Positions 35,408 through 43,900 of a DNA stretch of 64,000 bases are shown piece by piece. How positions within the stretch are numbered: the first letter of the stretch is position 1; each line of letters begins with the position of its first letter. Source of the DNA: Streptomyces roseus (GTDB lineage Bacteria; Actinomycetota; Actinomycetes; Streptomycetales; Streptomycetaceae); the NCBI RefSeq assembly GCF_001044425.1, contig NZ_LFML01000163.1, forward strand, positions 75,784-139,783, read 5' to 3'. The notes under the pieces are model-generated. The model did not search any database and was not told where the DNA came from. It saw only the letters and a list, made by a program, of their open reading frames with translations. The position numbers and the translations under genes were made by a program.

Positions 35408-38400
35408 GTGAACCACCCGCAGTCCACCCCTGCCGCACCCGCCGCCGCCCCGGCCGCCCGCTCCCTGGTCGAGGACGTCCTGCCCCTGTCCCCGCTCCAG
35501 GACGGGATCCTCTTCCACGCCCTCTTCGACGAGGAAGAACGCGACGTCTACGTGGCCCAGCTGCTCCTCGACCTCGACGGCCCCCTCGACGCGGACCGGC
35601 TGCGCGCCGCCGCCGACACCGTCCTGGAGAGGCACGCCAACCTCCGCGCCGGCTTCCTGCGACGCGCCACCGGCGAACCCGCCCAAGTCGTCCAGCGCGG
35701 GGTCCGGGCCCCCTGGCAGGAGGTGGACCTGTCCGGGCTCGGCGAGAGCGAGCGCACCGCAGCCGTCGACACCCTCCTCGCCGAGGACCGGGCCACCCGC
35801 TTCGACCTCGCCCGGCCGCCGCTGCTGCGCTTCACCCTCGTCCGCACCGGCCCGCTCTCCCACCGACTGCTGCTCACCTACCACCACATCGTGATGGACG
35901 GCTGGTCCTGGCCGGTCCTGGTCCGCGAGCTCCTCGCCCTGCACGCCGCGGACGACGCCCCCCTGGGGCCCGTCACCCCCTACTCCGCCTTCCTGAGCCG
36001 GCTCCACAGCCGTGACACGGCCGCCGCCCAGGACGCCTGGACCCGCGCGCTGGACGGCCTGCCCGGCGGAACCCGTACCGCGCCCGTGTCACCGCCGCCC
36101 GGCTCGGTGCTGCCCCACCGCGTGGAGACGTACCTCCCCGAGTCCCTCACCGAACGGCTCGGCGCCCTCGCCCGCGGCCACCGGATCACCTCCGGAACCC
36201 TGCTCCAAGGCGCGTGGGCAGTTCTGCTCGGCCGCCAGATCCGCTCCGAGGACGTGGTCTTCGGCGCCGTCGTCAGCGGCCGCGACCCCGAACTGCCCGG
36301 CGTCGCCGACATCGTGGGCCTGTGCATCAACACCGTGCCGGTCCGCGTGCGCATCGACCCGGCCGAGTCCCTCGTCGCGCTGTTCGAGCGGCTCCAGGAC
36401 GAGCAGGCGCGCCTGATCGACCACCACCACCTGGGGCTGGTCGAGATCCAGCGGCTCGCGGGAGCGGGCGAGCTCTTCGACTCCTGCGTCGCCTTCCAGA
36501 ACTACCCGATCGACGCGGCCGGCCTCGCCGCACTGGGCGCGGGCGGGCTCCAGGTCACCGCAGTGGACCCGCACGACGCCGCCCATTACCCGCTCTCATT
36601 GACCGCCATCCCCGGCGACCGGCTGCGGCTGCAGATCGACTACCGGCCGGACGTCTTCGAACGCGACACCGCCCAGGCCCTGATCGAACGCCTCGCCCGT
36701 CTCCTGGAAGCCGTCGCCGCGGACCCCTCGTGCCCGGTGGGCACCGTGGACCTGCTCTCACCCGCCGAACGCCACCGGGTCCTGGTCGAATGGAACGACA
36801 CGGCCCGCGACGAGGAGTACGCGGAGGTCGTCGAGCGGGTCCGCCGGCAGGCCGGGCGCCGCCCCGACGCCGTCGCCACCACCGACGACACCGGCCGCGA
36901 ACTGAGCTACACGGACCTCGTGGCCCGCGCCGACGCCCTCGCCCTGGCCCTGCTCGCCGACGGGGTGCGCCCCGGCGACCTGGTCGCCGTACTCAGCGAG
37001 CCCACCGCCCGCGTCCCCGTCGCGATGCTCGGCATCCTCGGGGCCGGTGCGGCCTACGTCCCCCTCGACCCCGAGGGCCCCGTCACCCGTACCGCCGACC
37101 TCCTGGCGAGCGGCGGGATCGCCCGCCTGCTGGCCGCCCCCGAACAGCGGGCGCGTGCCGAGGAGATCGCCGCCGCGGTCCCCGGCGGGCTGCCCGTCCT
37201 GGTGATCGACGACGCGGCCGCCGCGGCCCCGGGCGAGCGCCCGGCGCCGGCCGGGGGGCCCGACGCCCTCGCCTACGTCTGCTTCACCTCGGGCTCCACC
37301 GGCAAGCCCAAGGGCGCCATGGTCCACCGCCGGGGCATGAACAACCACCTCCTGGCCAAGGTGGAGGACCTCGGTCTCGGCGACGGCGACCGCGTGGTGA
37401 TGAACGCCCCGCTGACCTTCGACATCTCCGTGTGGCAGGTCCTCGCCCCGCTGATCACCGGCGGACAGGTGCACCTGGTCACCCGGGACACCGCCCGGGA
37501 CCCGGCCGCGCTGTTCGACGACGCCGCGCGCAGGGGGATCACCGTACTGGAGACCGTGCCGTCCTTCGTCCGCGCCGCCGTCGACCTGTGGGACACCGGC
37601 GTGCTGCCGCCGGCCCTGCCCGAGCTGCGCTGGTTCATCGTCAACGGCGAGGTGCTGCCGCCCGAACTGTGCACCCGCTGGTACGCGCGCCACCCGCAGG
37701 CCGCGATCGTCAACGCCTACGGCCTCACCGAGTGCTCCGACGACAACACGCACGCCTTCATCGGCCCCGACGTACACGCCCAGCTGGAACACGGCCGGCT
37801 GCCCGTCGGACGCCCGCTGCGCAACAACTCCCTCTACCTGCTGGACGCCGCGCTCGCCCCCGTACCGCCCGGCGTGCCAGGCGAACTCTTCATCGGCGGC
37901 ACCGGCGTGGGCCCCGGATACCTGCGCGACCCGCGCCGCTCCAGCGAGCGCTACGTCCCCGACCCGTTCTCCGCCGTGCCCGGCAGCCGCATGTACCGCA
38001 CCGGCGATCTCGCGCGGATGCGCGCCGACGGCCAGCTCGACTTCCTCGGCCGCCAGGACCACCAGGTCAAGGTCCGCGGCAACCGCATCGAACTGGGCGA
38101 GGTGGAGACCGCGCTGCGCGCCGTACCGGGCGTCGGCGAGGCCGTCGTCGCCGTAGACCGGGACCACGCGGGCCAGCAGCGGCTCGTCGGCTACTTCACC
38201 GGTACGCCCACCGCCGAGGAGGTCCGCACGGAACTGGGCCGCAGCCTCCCCAACTACATGGTTCCCTCGCTGTTCCTGCACCTGCCGCAGTTCCCGCTCA
38301 CCGTCAACGGCAAGCTCGACCGCAAGGCCCTCCCCGACCCGGGCACCGTGCACCGCCCCGCCGGACGGCTGCCCGCCACCCCCGCCGAGAAGACGGTCTG

Positions 38401-38647
38401 CGAGATCTTCGCCTCCGTCCTCGGCCTCCAGGAGGCGGGGATGGACGACGACTTCTTCGCCCACGGCGGCCACTCGCTCCTCGCCACCCGGTTGACCGGC
38501 CGCATCGGCACCGAACTCGGTGTACGGCTGGGCATCCGCGACCTCTTCGAAACGCCCACCCCCGCGGGCATCGCCGCCCGCCTCGCCGAGGCCACCGCCG
38601 CCCCCGCCCGCCCCGCGCTGCGCCCCCGCTCCCGCGACCAGGCCTGA
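35408..38647 (+). CDS. Single-module NRPS: C(DCL)-A(possible diamino acid)-PCP
   Basis: A 1079-residue module. The C domain opens LPLSPLQDGILFHALFD, the pattern of DCL domains that follow an epimerase, with HHIVMDG at ~159. The A domain has TSGSTGKPKG (~627), FDISVWQ (~671) and IVNGEVLPPEL; the PCP has HGGHS (~1020). Pocket residues read D-I-W-E-I-N-A-D-D. Glu at the third-line position and two Asp residues make an unusually acidic pocket, which would suit a substrate with a second amine such as 2,3-diaminobutyrate. I know of no exact match, so this is a hypothesis. The DCL domain implies it follows the free PCP-E protein. GTG start with AAGGA 8 bases upstream. Confidence 0.9.
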   Translation: MNHPQSTPAAPAAAPAARSLVEDVLPLSPLQDGILFHALFDEEERDVYVAQLLLDLDGPLDADRLRAAADTVLERHANLRAGFLRRATGEPAQVVQRGVRAPWQEVDLSGLGESERTAAVDTLLAEDRATRFDLARPPLLRFTLVRTGPLSHRLLLTYHHIVMDGWSWPVLVRELLALHAADDAPLGPVTPYSAFLSRLHSRDTAAAQDAWTRALDGLPGGTRTAPVSPPPGSVLPHRVETYLPESLTERLGALARGHRITSGTLLQGAWAVLLGRQIRSEDVVFGAVVSGRDPELPGVADIVGLCINTVPVRVRIDPAESLVALFERLQDEQARLIDHHHLGLVEIQRLAGAGELFDSCVAFQNYPIDAAGLAALGAGGLQVTAVDPHDAAHYPLSLTAIPGDRLRLQIDYRPDVFERDTAQALIERLARLLEAVAADPSCPVGTVDLLSPAERHRVLVEWNDTARDEEYAEVVERVRRQAGRRPDAVATTDDTGRELSYTDLVARADALALALLADGVRPGDLVAVLSEPTARVPVAMLGILGAGAAYVPLDPEGPVTRTADLLASGGIARLLAAPEQRARAEEIAAAVPGGLPVLVIDDAAAAAPGERPAPAGGPDALAYVCFTSGSTGKPKGAMVHRRGMNNHLLAKVEDLGLGDGDRVVMNAPLTFDISVWQVLAPLITGGQVHLVTRDTARDPAALFDDAARRGITVLETVPSFVRAAVDLWDTGVLPPALPELRWFIVNGEVLPPELCTRWYARHPQAAIVNAYGLTECSDDNTHAFIGPDVHAQLEHGRLPVGRPLRNNSLYLLDAALAPVPPGVPGELFIGGTGVGPGYLRDPRRSSERYVPDPFSAVPGSRMYRTGDLARMRADGQLDFLGRQDHQVKVRGNRIELGEVETALRAVPGVGEAVVAVDRDHAGQQRLVGYFTGTPTAEEVRTELGRSLPNYMVPSLFLHLPQFPLTVNGKLDRKALPDPGTVHRPAGRLPATPAEKTVCEIFASVLGLQEAGMDDDFFAHGGHSLLATRLTGRIGTELGVRLGIRDLFETPTPAGIAARLAEATAAPARPALRPRSRDQA

Positions 38648-38660
38648 TCACCCCTGACCA

Positions 38661-38694
38661 GGCGCGGTCACGCCCGACCGGGCGTGACCGCGCC
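38661..38694 (+). terminator. Strong intra-operon hairpin before the free A domain
   Basis: A perfect 15-bp stem (GGCGCGGTCACGCCC / GGGCGTGACCGCGCC) with a GACC tetraloop begins 13 bases past the NRPS stop and lies 40 bases before the next ATG. It is strong enough to terminate or attenuate transcription ahead of the free A domain and exporter. Confidence 0.7.
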
Positions 38695-38734
38695 GCGAAG
38701 AGCCCCGACCGCACCCCCAGGAGACACCACCACC

Positions 38735-40273
38735 ATGAGCCCGACCGAGACCACCCCCGTGCCCCTGCGCATCGCGCACCGGGCCGGGCTGACCCCCGAG
38801 GCCACCGCGGTCCGCGCTCCCGAGGGCGAGCTGACGTACCGCCAGTTCGACCGCCGGGCGCGCGCGGTGGCCGAGGAGCTGCGCGCGGCCGGCGCCGGGC
38901 CGGAGGACACCGTGCTCCTGGGGGTGCGCCGCGGCGTCCACTGGGCGGTGGGGCTGCTGGGCATCTGGTACGCCGGCGCGGCCCCCCTCCTGGTGGACCT
39001 CGACGCCCCCGACGAGCGGCTGCGCACCCTGCTGGGGGCCGCCGGCACCCGGCACGCGGTCGCCCCCGACACCCACGCCGCCGCGATGCTGCAACGCCGC
39101 ACCGGGAGGGAGCTGTTCTGGGCGTCCACCACGACCGCGGCGCCCACCTCGGCGGCCCCGCCCGCCGACGTCGCACCGGGGTCCCTCGCCTACGTGCTCT
39201 TCACCTCCGGATCCACCGGGCAGCCCAAGCCCGTGGCGGTCGGCCACGCCGGACTCGCCGCACAGGTCGCCACCCTGGCCGGACGCTACGGGCTGACCGA
39301 CCAGGACGCGGTCCTGCAGTTCGCCGCCCCCGCCTTCGACGTCAGCCTGGAGGAGGCCCTGCCCACCTGGTGCACGGGCGGCGCGGCCGTCTTCGTCAAG
39401 GACAACGTCCTCTCGCCCGCCGAACTGGAGCCGTTCCTGGCCGCGGAGCGGATCAGCGTCGTCAACCTGCCCACCCCGTACTGGTCGCAGTGGGCCAAGG
39501 ATCTGGAGCGCGCCCCCCGGCCGCTGCCGTCCGCACTGCGCCGCGTGGTGATCGGCAGCGACGCGGGCCGCACCGCGGACCTCGCGCGCTGGACGACGGC
39601 CGGCCACCCCCCGGTGATCAGCTGCTACGGCCTCACCGAGTCCACGATCACCGCCACCTCCTACGAGCCGGTACCGGCCGAACTCGCCGCCTTCACCGGC
39701 GAGGAGCTGATCCCGCTCGGCGAACCCCTGGCCGGCGTGCGGGCGTACGTCCTCGACGAGGAACTGCGCGAGGCACCCCCCGGCGCCGCCGGCGAGCTGT
39801 ACCTTGCGGGTTCCTGCCTGGCCCGCGGCTACCACGGCCGCCCGGGCCTGACCTCCGAACGGTTCGTCGCCGACCCCTTCGCCGACGCCCCGGGCGGCCG
39901 CATGTACCGCACGGGCGACCGGGTCACCCGCGCCCCCGGCGGCCCGCTCGTCTTCCTCGGGCGCGCCGACGACCAGGTCAAGATCCGCGGCCACCGCGTC
40001 GAACTCAAGGAGGTGGAGGCGGCCGTGGCCGCCCACCCCGACGTCGTCGACGTGGTCGTGCGCGCCGTCGCGGCGACCGGCGGACCGCAGCTCGCCGCCT
40101 GGGCCGCCGTCACGGTCGGCAGTCCCCTCACCCCGGAGGGACTGCGCCGTCACCTTCTGGCCAGAATGCCCGGGTACCTCGTACCGGCCGCGGTGACACT
40201 GATGGAGCGGCTGCCCCGTACCCCGGGCGGCAAGCTCGACCCCAGGGCGCTCCCCGCGCCCGCCCTCCGATGA
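38735..40273 (+). CDS. Free-standing NRPS adenylation domain
   Basis: A 512-residue stand-alone A domain: LTYRQFDRRA, FTSGSTGQPKPVAVGH, FDVSLEEALPTW, the YRTGDR and DQVKIRGHRVELKEVE motifs, and the C-terminal catalytic Lys in GGKLDPRAL. No carrier domain follows. Pocket residues read D-V-E-N-V-G-C-I-T, for which I have no assigned substrate. The LPTPYW stretch after the pocket is atypical of standard domains. The natural partner in trans is the free PCP-E protein in the same operon. The start is the ATG with GGAG about 11 bases upstream. It overlaps a possible ATG of the MFS gene (ATGA), suggesting coupling. In function it would set the D-residue of the peptide. Confidence 0.9.
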   Translation: MSPTETTPVPLRIAHRAGLTPEATAVRAPEGELTYRQFDRRARAVAEELRAAGAGPEDTVLLGVRRGVHWAVGLLGIWYAGAAPLLVDLDAPDERLRTLLGAAGTRHAVAPDTHAAAMLQRRTGRELFWASTTTAAPTSAAPPADVAPGSLAYVLFTSGSTGQPKPVAVGHAGLAAQVATLAGRYGLTDQDAVLQFAAPAFDVSLEEALPTWCTGGAAVFVKDNVLSPAELEPFLAAERISVVNLPTPYWSQWAKDLERAPRPLPSALRRVVIGSDAGRTADLARWTTAGHPPVISCYGLTESTITATSYEPVPAELAAFTGEELIPLGEPLAGVRAYVLDEELREAPPGAAGELYLAGSCLARGYHGRPGLTSERFVADPFADAPGGRMYRTGDRVTRAPGGPLVFLGRADDQVKIRGHRVELKEVEAAVAAHPDVVDVVVRAVAATGGPQLAAWAAVTVGSPLTPEGLRRHLLARMPGYLVPAAVTLMERLPRTPGGKLDPRALPAPALR

Positions 40274-40320
40274 ACCCGCACCCCGCGGACGGCGTCCGCG
40301 AGCAGACAAGGAACGCACCC

Positions 40321-41640
40321 GTGTCCGTCACCACCGACGAGTCCGCCGAGACCGGTCAGGCCGTGGAGCGCAGGCAGCGCAGGGACTTCCGTCTCTTCAT
40401 GTCCTCGCACATCTGCAACGAGCTGGGCGGCAGCATCACGTACGTGGCCCTGCCGTTGATGGCAGTGCTCACCCTGGACGCCTCGGCGATGCAGGCGGGT
40501 CTGCTGTCCGCCGCGGAGCACGCGGCGTTCCTGCTGCTGGGCCTGCCCGCCGGGGCCTGGGTGGACCGGATGCGCAAGCGCCGCGTGATGATGGCCGCCG
40601 ACCTCGCGCGCACCGTCCTGCTGACGGCGCTGCCGGTGGCCTGGCTGCTGGACCTGCACTCGATGCCACTGCTGTACGTGGTCGCCCTGCTGCTGGGCTG
40701 CGCCCGGCTGTTCGGCGACGTCGCGGACCAGAGCTATCTTCCGGCCCTCATCGGCAAGGAATCCCTGATCGCGGGCAACTCGAAGCTGGAGACGGTGCGT
40801 TCGGGGGCCGAGTTCGCCGGTCCCGGCGTCGCCGGCTTCCTGGTGCAACTGCTGGGCGCGCCCGGGACGCTGGCCGGCCAGGCCGTCACCTCACTGGTCT
40901 CCGTGGTCCTGCTGGGCCGGATCGGGGCCCGGGAGGAGAAGCCGGAACCGGCCCCGCGCCGGCACCTGCTGCGTGACGTCCGCGAGGGGCTGAGCTACGT
41001 ACTGAGCCACCGGATCCTGCGGCTCATCGCCTTGAACACGGCCGCCGTGAACCTGTTCCTCAGCGCGGTGATGGCCCTCGAGGTGCTCTTCCTGACCCGG
41101 ACCGTGGGGCTGCCGCCCGCGGCCGTCGGCTGGGTGCTGACGACGGCCACGATCGGCTCGGTGCTGGCCGCCACCGCCGCGGACCGGGTGACCCGGGCCG
41201 TCGGCGCGGCCCGGCTCACGTGGCTGTCCCTGCTGGTGACCATGCCCTTCGGGCTGCTGCTGCCGCTGGCCGACAAGGACTGGCGCATCGGCCTGTTCGT
41301 CCTCGGATCGCTCGTCCAGTCGGCCGGCGTCACCCTGTACAACATCTGCCAGGTCACCTATCGGCAGACGGTCTGCCCGCCGCACCTGCTCGGTCGGATG
41401 ACCGCCACCATGCGCTTCCTGGTGTGGGGCGTACTGCCCTTGAGCGGTCTGCTGGCGGGACTCCTCGGTGAACTCCTGGGCGTGCGGGACGCGCTGTGGG
41501 CGTGTGCCGCGACCCTGTCGGCGGCCCCGCTGGTCCTGCTCTGCTCCCCGCTGCGGCGGATGCGCACGTTCGAGGACGACGCCCCGGTGGTCGGGGCCGA
41601 GGCTGAGGCCGGGGACGAGGGCGTGCGGTCGGGTCAGTAG
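40321..41640 (+). CDS. MFS exporter of the first NRPS system
   Basis: A 439-residue major facilitator transporter with about 12 hydrophobic segments and the loop motif GAWVDRMRKRRVMM between TM2 and TM3, typical of the DHA3-type (EntS/macrolide-efflux-like) group. Position at the end of the operon implies export of the peptide and possibly self-protection. The GTG start has AAGGAA 7 bases upstream; an earlier ATG at 40270, which overlaps the A-domain stop as ATGA, would add 17 residues and is a real alternative. Its final 7 bases overlap the convergent HTH gene. Confidence 0.9.
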   Translation: MSVTTDESAETGQAVERRQRRDFRLFMSSHICNELGGSITYVALPLMAVLTLDASAMQAGLLSAAEHAAFLLLGLPAGAWVDRMRKRRVMMAADLARTVLLTALPVAWLLDLHSMPLLYVVALLLGCARLFGDVADQSYLPALIGKESLIAGNSKLETVRSGAEFAGPGVAGFLVQLLGAPGTLAGQAVTSLVSVVLLGRIGAREEKPEPAPRRHLLRDVREGLSYVLSHRILRLIALNTAAVNLFLSAVMALEVLFLTRTVGLPPAAVGWVLTTATIGSVLAATAADRVTRAVGAARLTWLSLLVTMPFGLLLPLADKDWRIGLFVLGSLVQSAGVTLYNICQVTYRQTVCPPHLLGRMTATMRFLVWGVLPLSGLLAGLLGELLGVRDALWACAATLSAAPLVLLCSPLRRMRTFEDDAPVVGAEAEAGDEGVRSGQ

Positions 41641-41861
41641 CCCATCCGGAAGGCGATGTGGGTGAGCTGGGTCCGGTTCACCGCGCCGGTCTTGCTGCGC
41701 AGCCGGCGCAGGTAGGTGTCGACCGTGTGCGGGCTCAGCCCCATCCGGCAGGCGATCATCCGGTAGGTGTCCCCCTGCGCGAGGTAGGCGAGGACCTCCT
41801 GTTCGCGGGGGGTCAGCGCGGGCAGCTCCGGCGAGGGGGCGGTGAGAGTGGTGTGCAGCAT
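41634..41861 (-). CDS. HTH-only LuxR-type regulator
   Basis: A 75-residue protein that is little more than a NarL/LuxR-type DNA-binding domain: LTPREQEVLAYLAQGDTYRMIACRMGLSPHTVDTYLRRLRSKTGAVNRTQLTHIAFRMGY. The LTPREQEVL and VDTYLRRLRSKTGA helices are canonical. GGAG stands about 8 bases before the ATG. There is no receiver, PAS or ATPase domain, so it must be controlled by its own synthesis, by a partner or by a ligand. Although an in-frame ATG would add 136 residues, those are low-complexity and unlike any sensor. It overlaps the MFS gene end and is divergent from a larger regulator across 242 bases. Confidence 0.82.
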   Translation of the reverse strand: MLHTTLTAPSPELPALTPREQEVLAYLAQGDTYRMIACRMGLSPHTVDTYLRRLRSKTGAVNRTQLTHIAFRMGY

Positions 41862-42103
41862 GCTGTGGGGCTCCGGATTCCGGATCGAAGGGGAGCGGCG
41901 GGGGTCGGCACCCCCGGTGGCGGTGTGATCGGTTTGGGCGTGATCGCACCGTTTCGGCCGTCCGGGGCCTGAAGTGGCCGGACACCCGCTGCTGTTCGTA
42001 GGGCCCAGCCTTCCGTCCTGCTTATCCTGGCGCCAGGGGGCGGGCACCTCACCAAAGTGCCTGGCAGTAAAGCGACCAGGGGCGAAAAAGGCAAAGTGGG
42101 GCA

Positions 42104-43150
42104 ATGCAAACATCAGACGTCGTGCCGGATCCGAACAACGCCGATGTTGACATCGATATCTACGGCTGGGTGCTCGAACACCGCACGGTGGACGTGGACG
42201 TGGTGGCCGCCGGTACGGGGCGAGAGGTGGAAGAGGTCCGGCGCAGTGTTTCCCGCCTGCGCGCCTCACGCCTGCTGCACGTGAGCCCGATCGACCCGAC
42301 GGTCGCCTTCGCGGTGGCCCCCGACACCGCGGCCGAGCAGCTCGTCGCGCCCCTGGAGGCGCAGATCCGCGACCAGCAGCGGGCGATCAGCGGGATCCGC
42401 GAGGACCTCGGCCGCTTCCTGCCGCACTATCTGGGCCGGCGCTCCACGGGGGAGTCGCTGGAGGTCCTGGAGAGCCTGGAGGACGTGCGCGGGGCACTGA
42501 ACCGGGCCTCCCTCAACTGCGCGACGGAGATGCTCAGCTCGCAGCCCGGGGGCGGCAGCAGGGTGCCGGAGGCGATGCAGGAGGCGCTGCGGCGCGACGA
42601 GACGATGCTCCAGCGGGGGATCTCGATCCGGACCCTCTACCACCACACGGCCCGCTTCAACGGGCCGAGTCAGGCCTACGTCGCGGCCACGTCCGTACTG
42701 GGGGCGCAGTACCGCACCGCGCACGAACTGTTCGGCCGGCTCATCGCCTTCGACCGGGAACTGGCGTTCATCCCGGTCTCCGACGGCAGTTGGGGCGCCG
42801 TGGTGATCCGCGAGCCGTCGACCGTCGCCTACCTGTGCAACATCTTCGACCAGACCTGGGACCTGGCCTCCCCGTTCTCGCCCGCCGCGGGACAGGGGCT
42901 CGAAGAGGTGGCCCGGGAGATCCACGAGACGATCATCCGGCTGCTGGCGGCGGGACTGAAGGACGAGGCCATCGCCCGCCGCCTGGGCATGTCGCTGCGC
43001 ACCGCCCGGCGCCACATCGCCGACATCATGCAGGAGCTGGGTGCGGGCAGCCGCTTCCAGGCCGGTGTGGCCGCCGCCGCGCGCGGACTGCTGGACCTGG
43101 AGGGCGGGGTGGGGGTCGAGGTGGAGGGCGAGTCGGTACAGCCTTCCTGA
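42104..43150 (+). CDS. LuxR-like HTH transcriptional regulator
   Basis: A 348-residue regulator. Residues ~15-75 look like an N-terminal winged-helix or TrmB-like segment (VDVVAAGTGREVEEVRRSVSRLRASRLLHV), then a long helical region with LEAQIRDQQRAISGIREDLGRFLPHYLGRR, a central sensor-like segment and a C-terminal LuxR-type HTH (IIRLLAAGLKDEAIARRLGMSLRTARRHIADIMQELGAGSRFQ, ~275-318). This architecture is frequent next to actinomycete NRPS clusters. It sits between the two NRPS systems and is the best candidate pathway-specific activator. A GTGGGG site precedes the ATG. Whether it controls one or both systems cannot be told. Confidence 0.85.
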   Translation: MQTSDVVPDPNNADVDIDIYGWVLEHRTVDVDVVAAGTGREVEEVRRSVSRLRASRLLHVSPIDPTVAFAVAPDTAAEQLVAPLEAQIRDQQRAISGIREDLGRFLPHYLGRRSTGESLEVLESLEDVRGALNRASLNCATEMLSSQPGGGSRVPEAMQEALRRDETMLQRGISIRTLYHHTARFNGPSQAYVAATSVLGAQYRTAHELFGRLIAFDRELAFIPVSDGSWGAVVIREPSTVAYLCNIFDQTWDLASPFSPAAGQGLEEVAREIHETIIRLLAAGLKDEAIARRLGMSLRTARRHIADIMQELGAGSRFQAGVAAAARGLLDLEGGVGVEVEGESVQPS

Positions 43151-43247
43151 CCTGGTGTCACGCGTTCTCGTGTCTGTCGCGGGAGGGCGGCGTGTCGCAT
43201 GCTGCTGGGATGGGAGCTGTGGAGCCGCCGAACAAGAGGGGCACGTG

Positions 43248-43814
43248 ATGGACATGCCGGATGAGGCCTGGCAACGGGAGGCCCCGCACCTGCGGGAGAT
43301 CGTCCTGTTCCTCTCGGTCCACCTGGACCGGGCGCCGGGTGTGCTGTGGCCCGAGTACGACAACCCGGCGTTCGGTGACGTCGACGACGGTGACGACACC
43401 GTCGAAGCCGAAGAGGGCGATGAGGCCGAGGACGCCGACGGCATCGGGGCGGGCTCGGCCGGCGGCGCTGTGAGCCCGGCGCAGGTGGAGCGGTTCACCG
43501 CCGAACTGGCCTCGCTGACGGGCCTGTCCGTGCGGCTGGACCGGGTCGAGACGGCCGGGACCTCCCCGGACGTCGGTGGGGACGCGGTCTGGACCGGGCA
43601 GCCCGGGGACCGGGAGCACCTGCTGATCCACCAGATCGCCGGTCCGGTGACCTGGCAGCTGACCGGGACCGGCGAGAGCGGCCGGCCGGAGTCCTTCCAG
43701 TGCCGGCTGCTGCCCGGTGAGCTGTTGTACGTACCGGCCGGCTGGTCGCGTCGCCGCGTCGGCGCACCGCAGGCCCGGTACGCGGTCATCTGCCTCGGCA
43801 GCAAGGGCGCTTGA
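43248..43814 (+). CDS. Uncharacterised protein with cupin-like C-terminal strands
   Basis: A 188-residue protein I cannot place in a named family. Residues ~30-45 (GVLWPEYDNPAF) and the C-terminal RLLPGELLYVPAGWSRRRVG resemble the last strands of cupin/JmjC-like barrels, where PGE-x-YVPxGW is common. No HxD/E...H metal triad is seen, so an oxygenase role is doubtful. An acidic insertion (DVDDGDDTVEAEEGDEAEDAD) at ~44-65 looks disordered. It follows the LuxR-like regulator on the same strand after 97 bases and ends just before a long hairpin, so it belongs to the regulatory hinge of the two clusters. A role in ligand sensing or tailoring is open. Confidence 0.65.
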   Translation: MDMPDEAWQREAPHLREIVLFLSVHLDRAPGVLWPEYDNPAFGDVDDGDDTVEAEEGDEAEDADGIGAGSAGGAVSPAQVERFTAELASLTGLSVRLDRVETAGTSPDVGGDAVWTGQPGDREHLLIHQIAGPVTWQLTGTGESGRPESFQCRLLPGELLYVPAGWSRRRVGAPQARYAVICLGSKGA

Positions 43815-43828
43815 GGGCGCGAGAGGTG

Positions 43829-43875
43829 AAAAAGGGGGAGGGAGGATCGCATCGCGATCCTCCCTCCCCCCTTTT
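43829..43875. terminator. Bidirectional terminator between convergent genes
   Basis: A near-perfect 21-bp stem of AAAAGGGGGAGGGAGG...ATCGC paired with its complement, one extra C on one side and an ATC loop, flanked by A and T runs on both strands. It sits between convergent genes, so it can terminate both transcripts. Confidence 0.9.
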
Positions 43876-43900
43876 CGGCGGCCCTTGCGGGCCGACGGGA

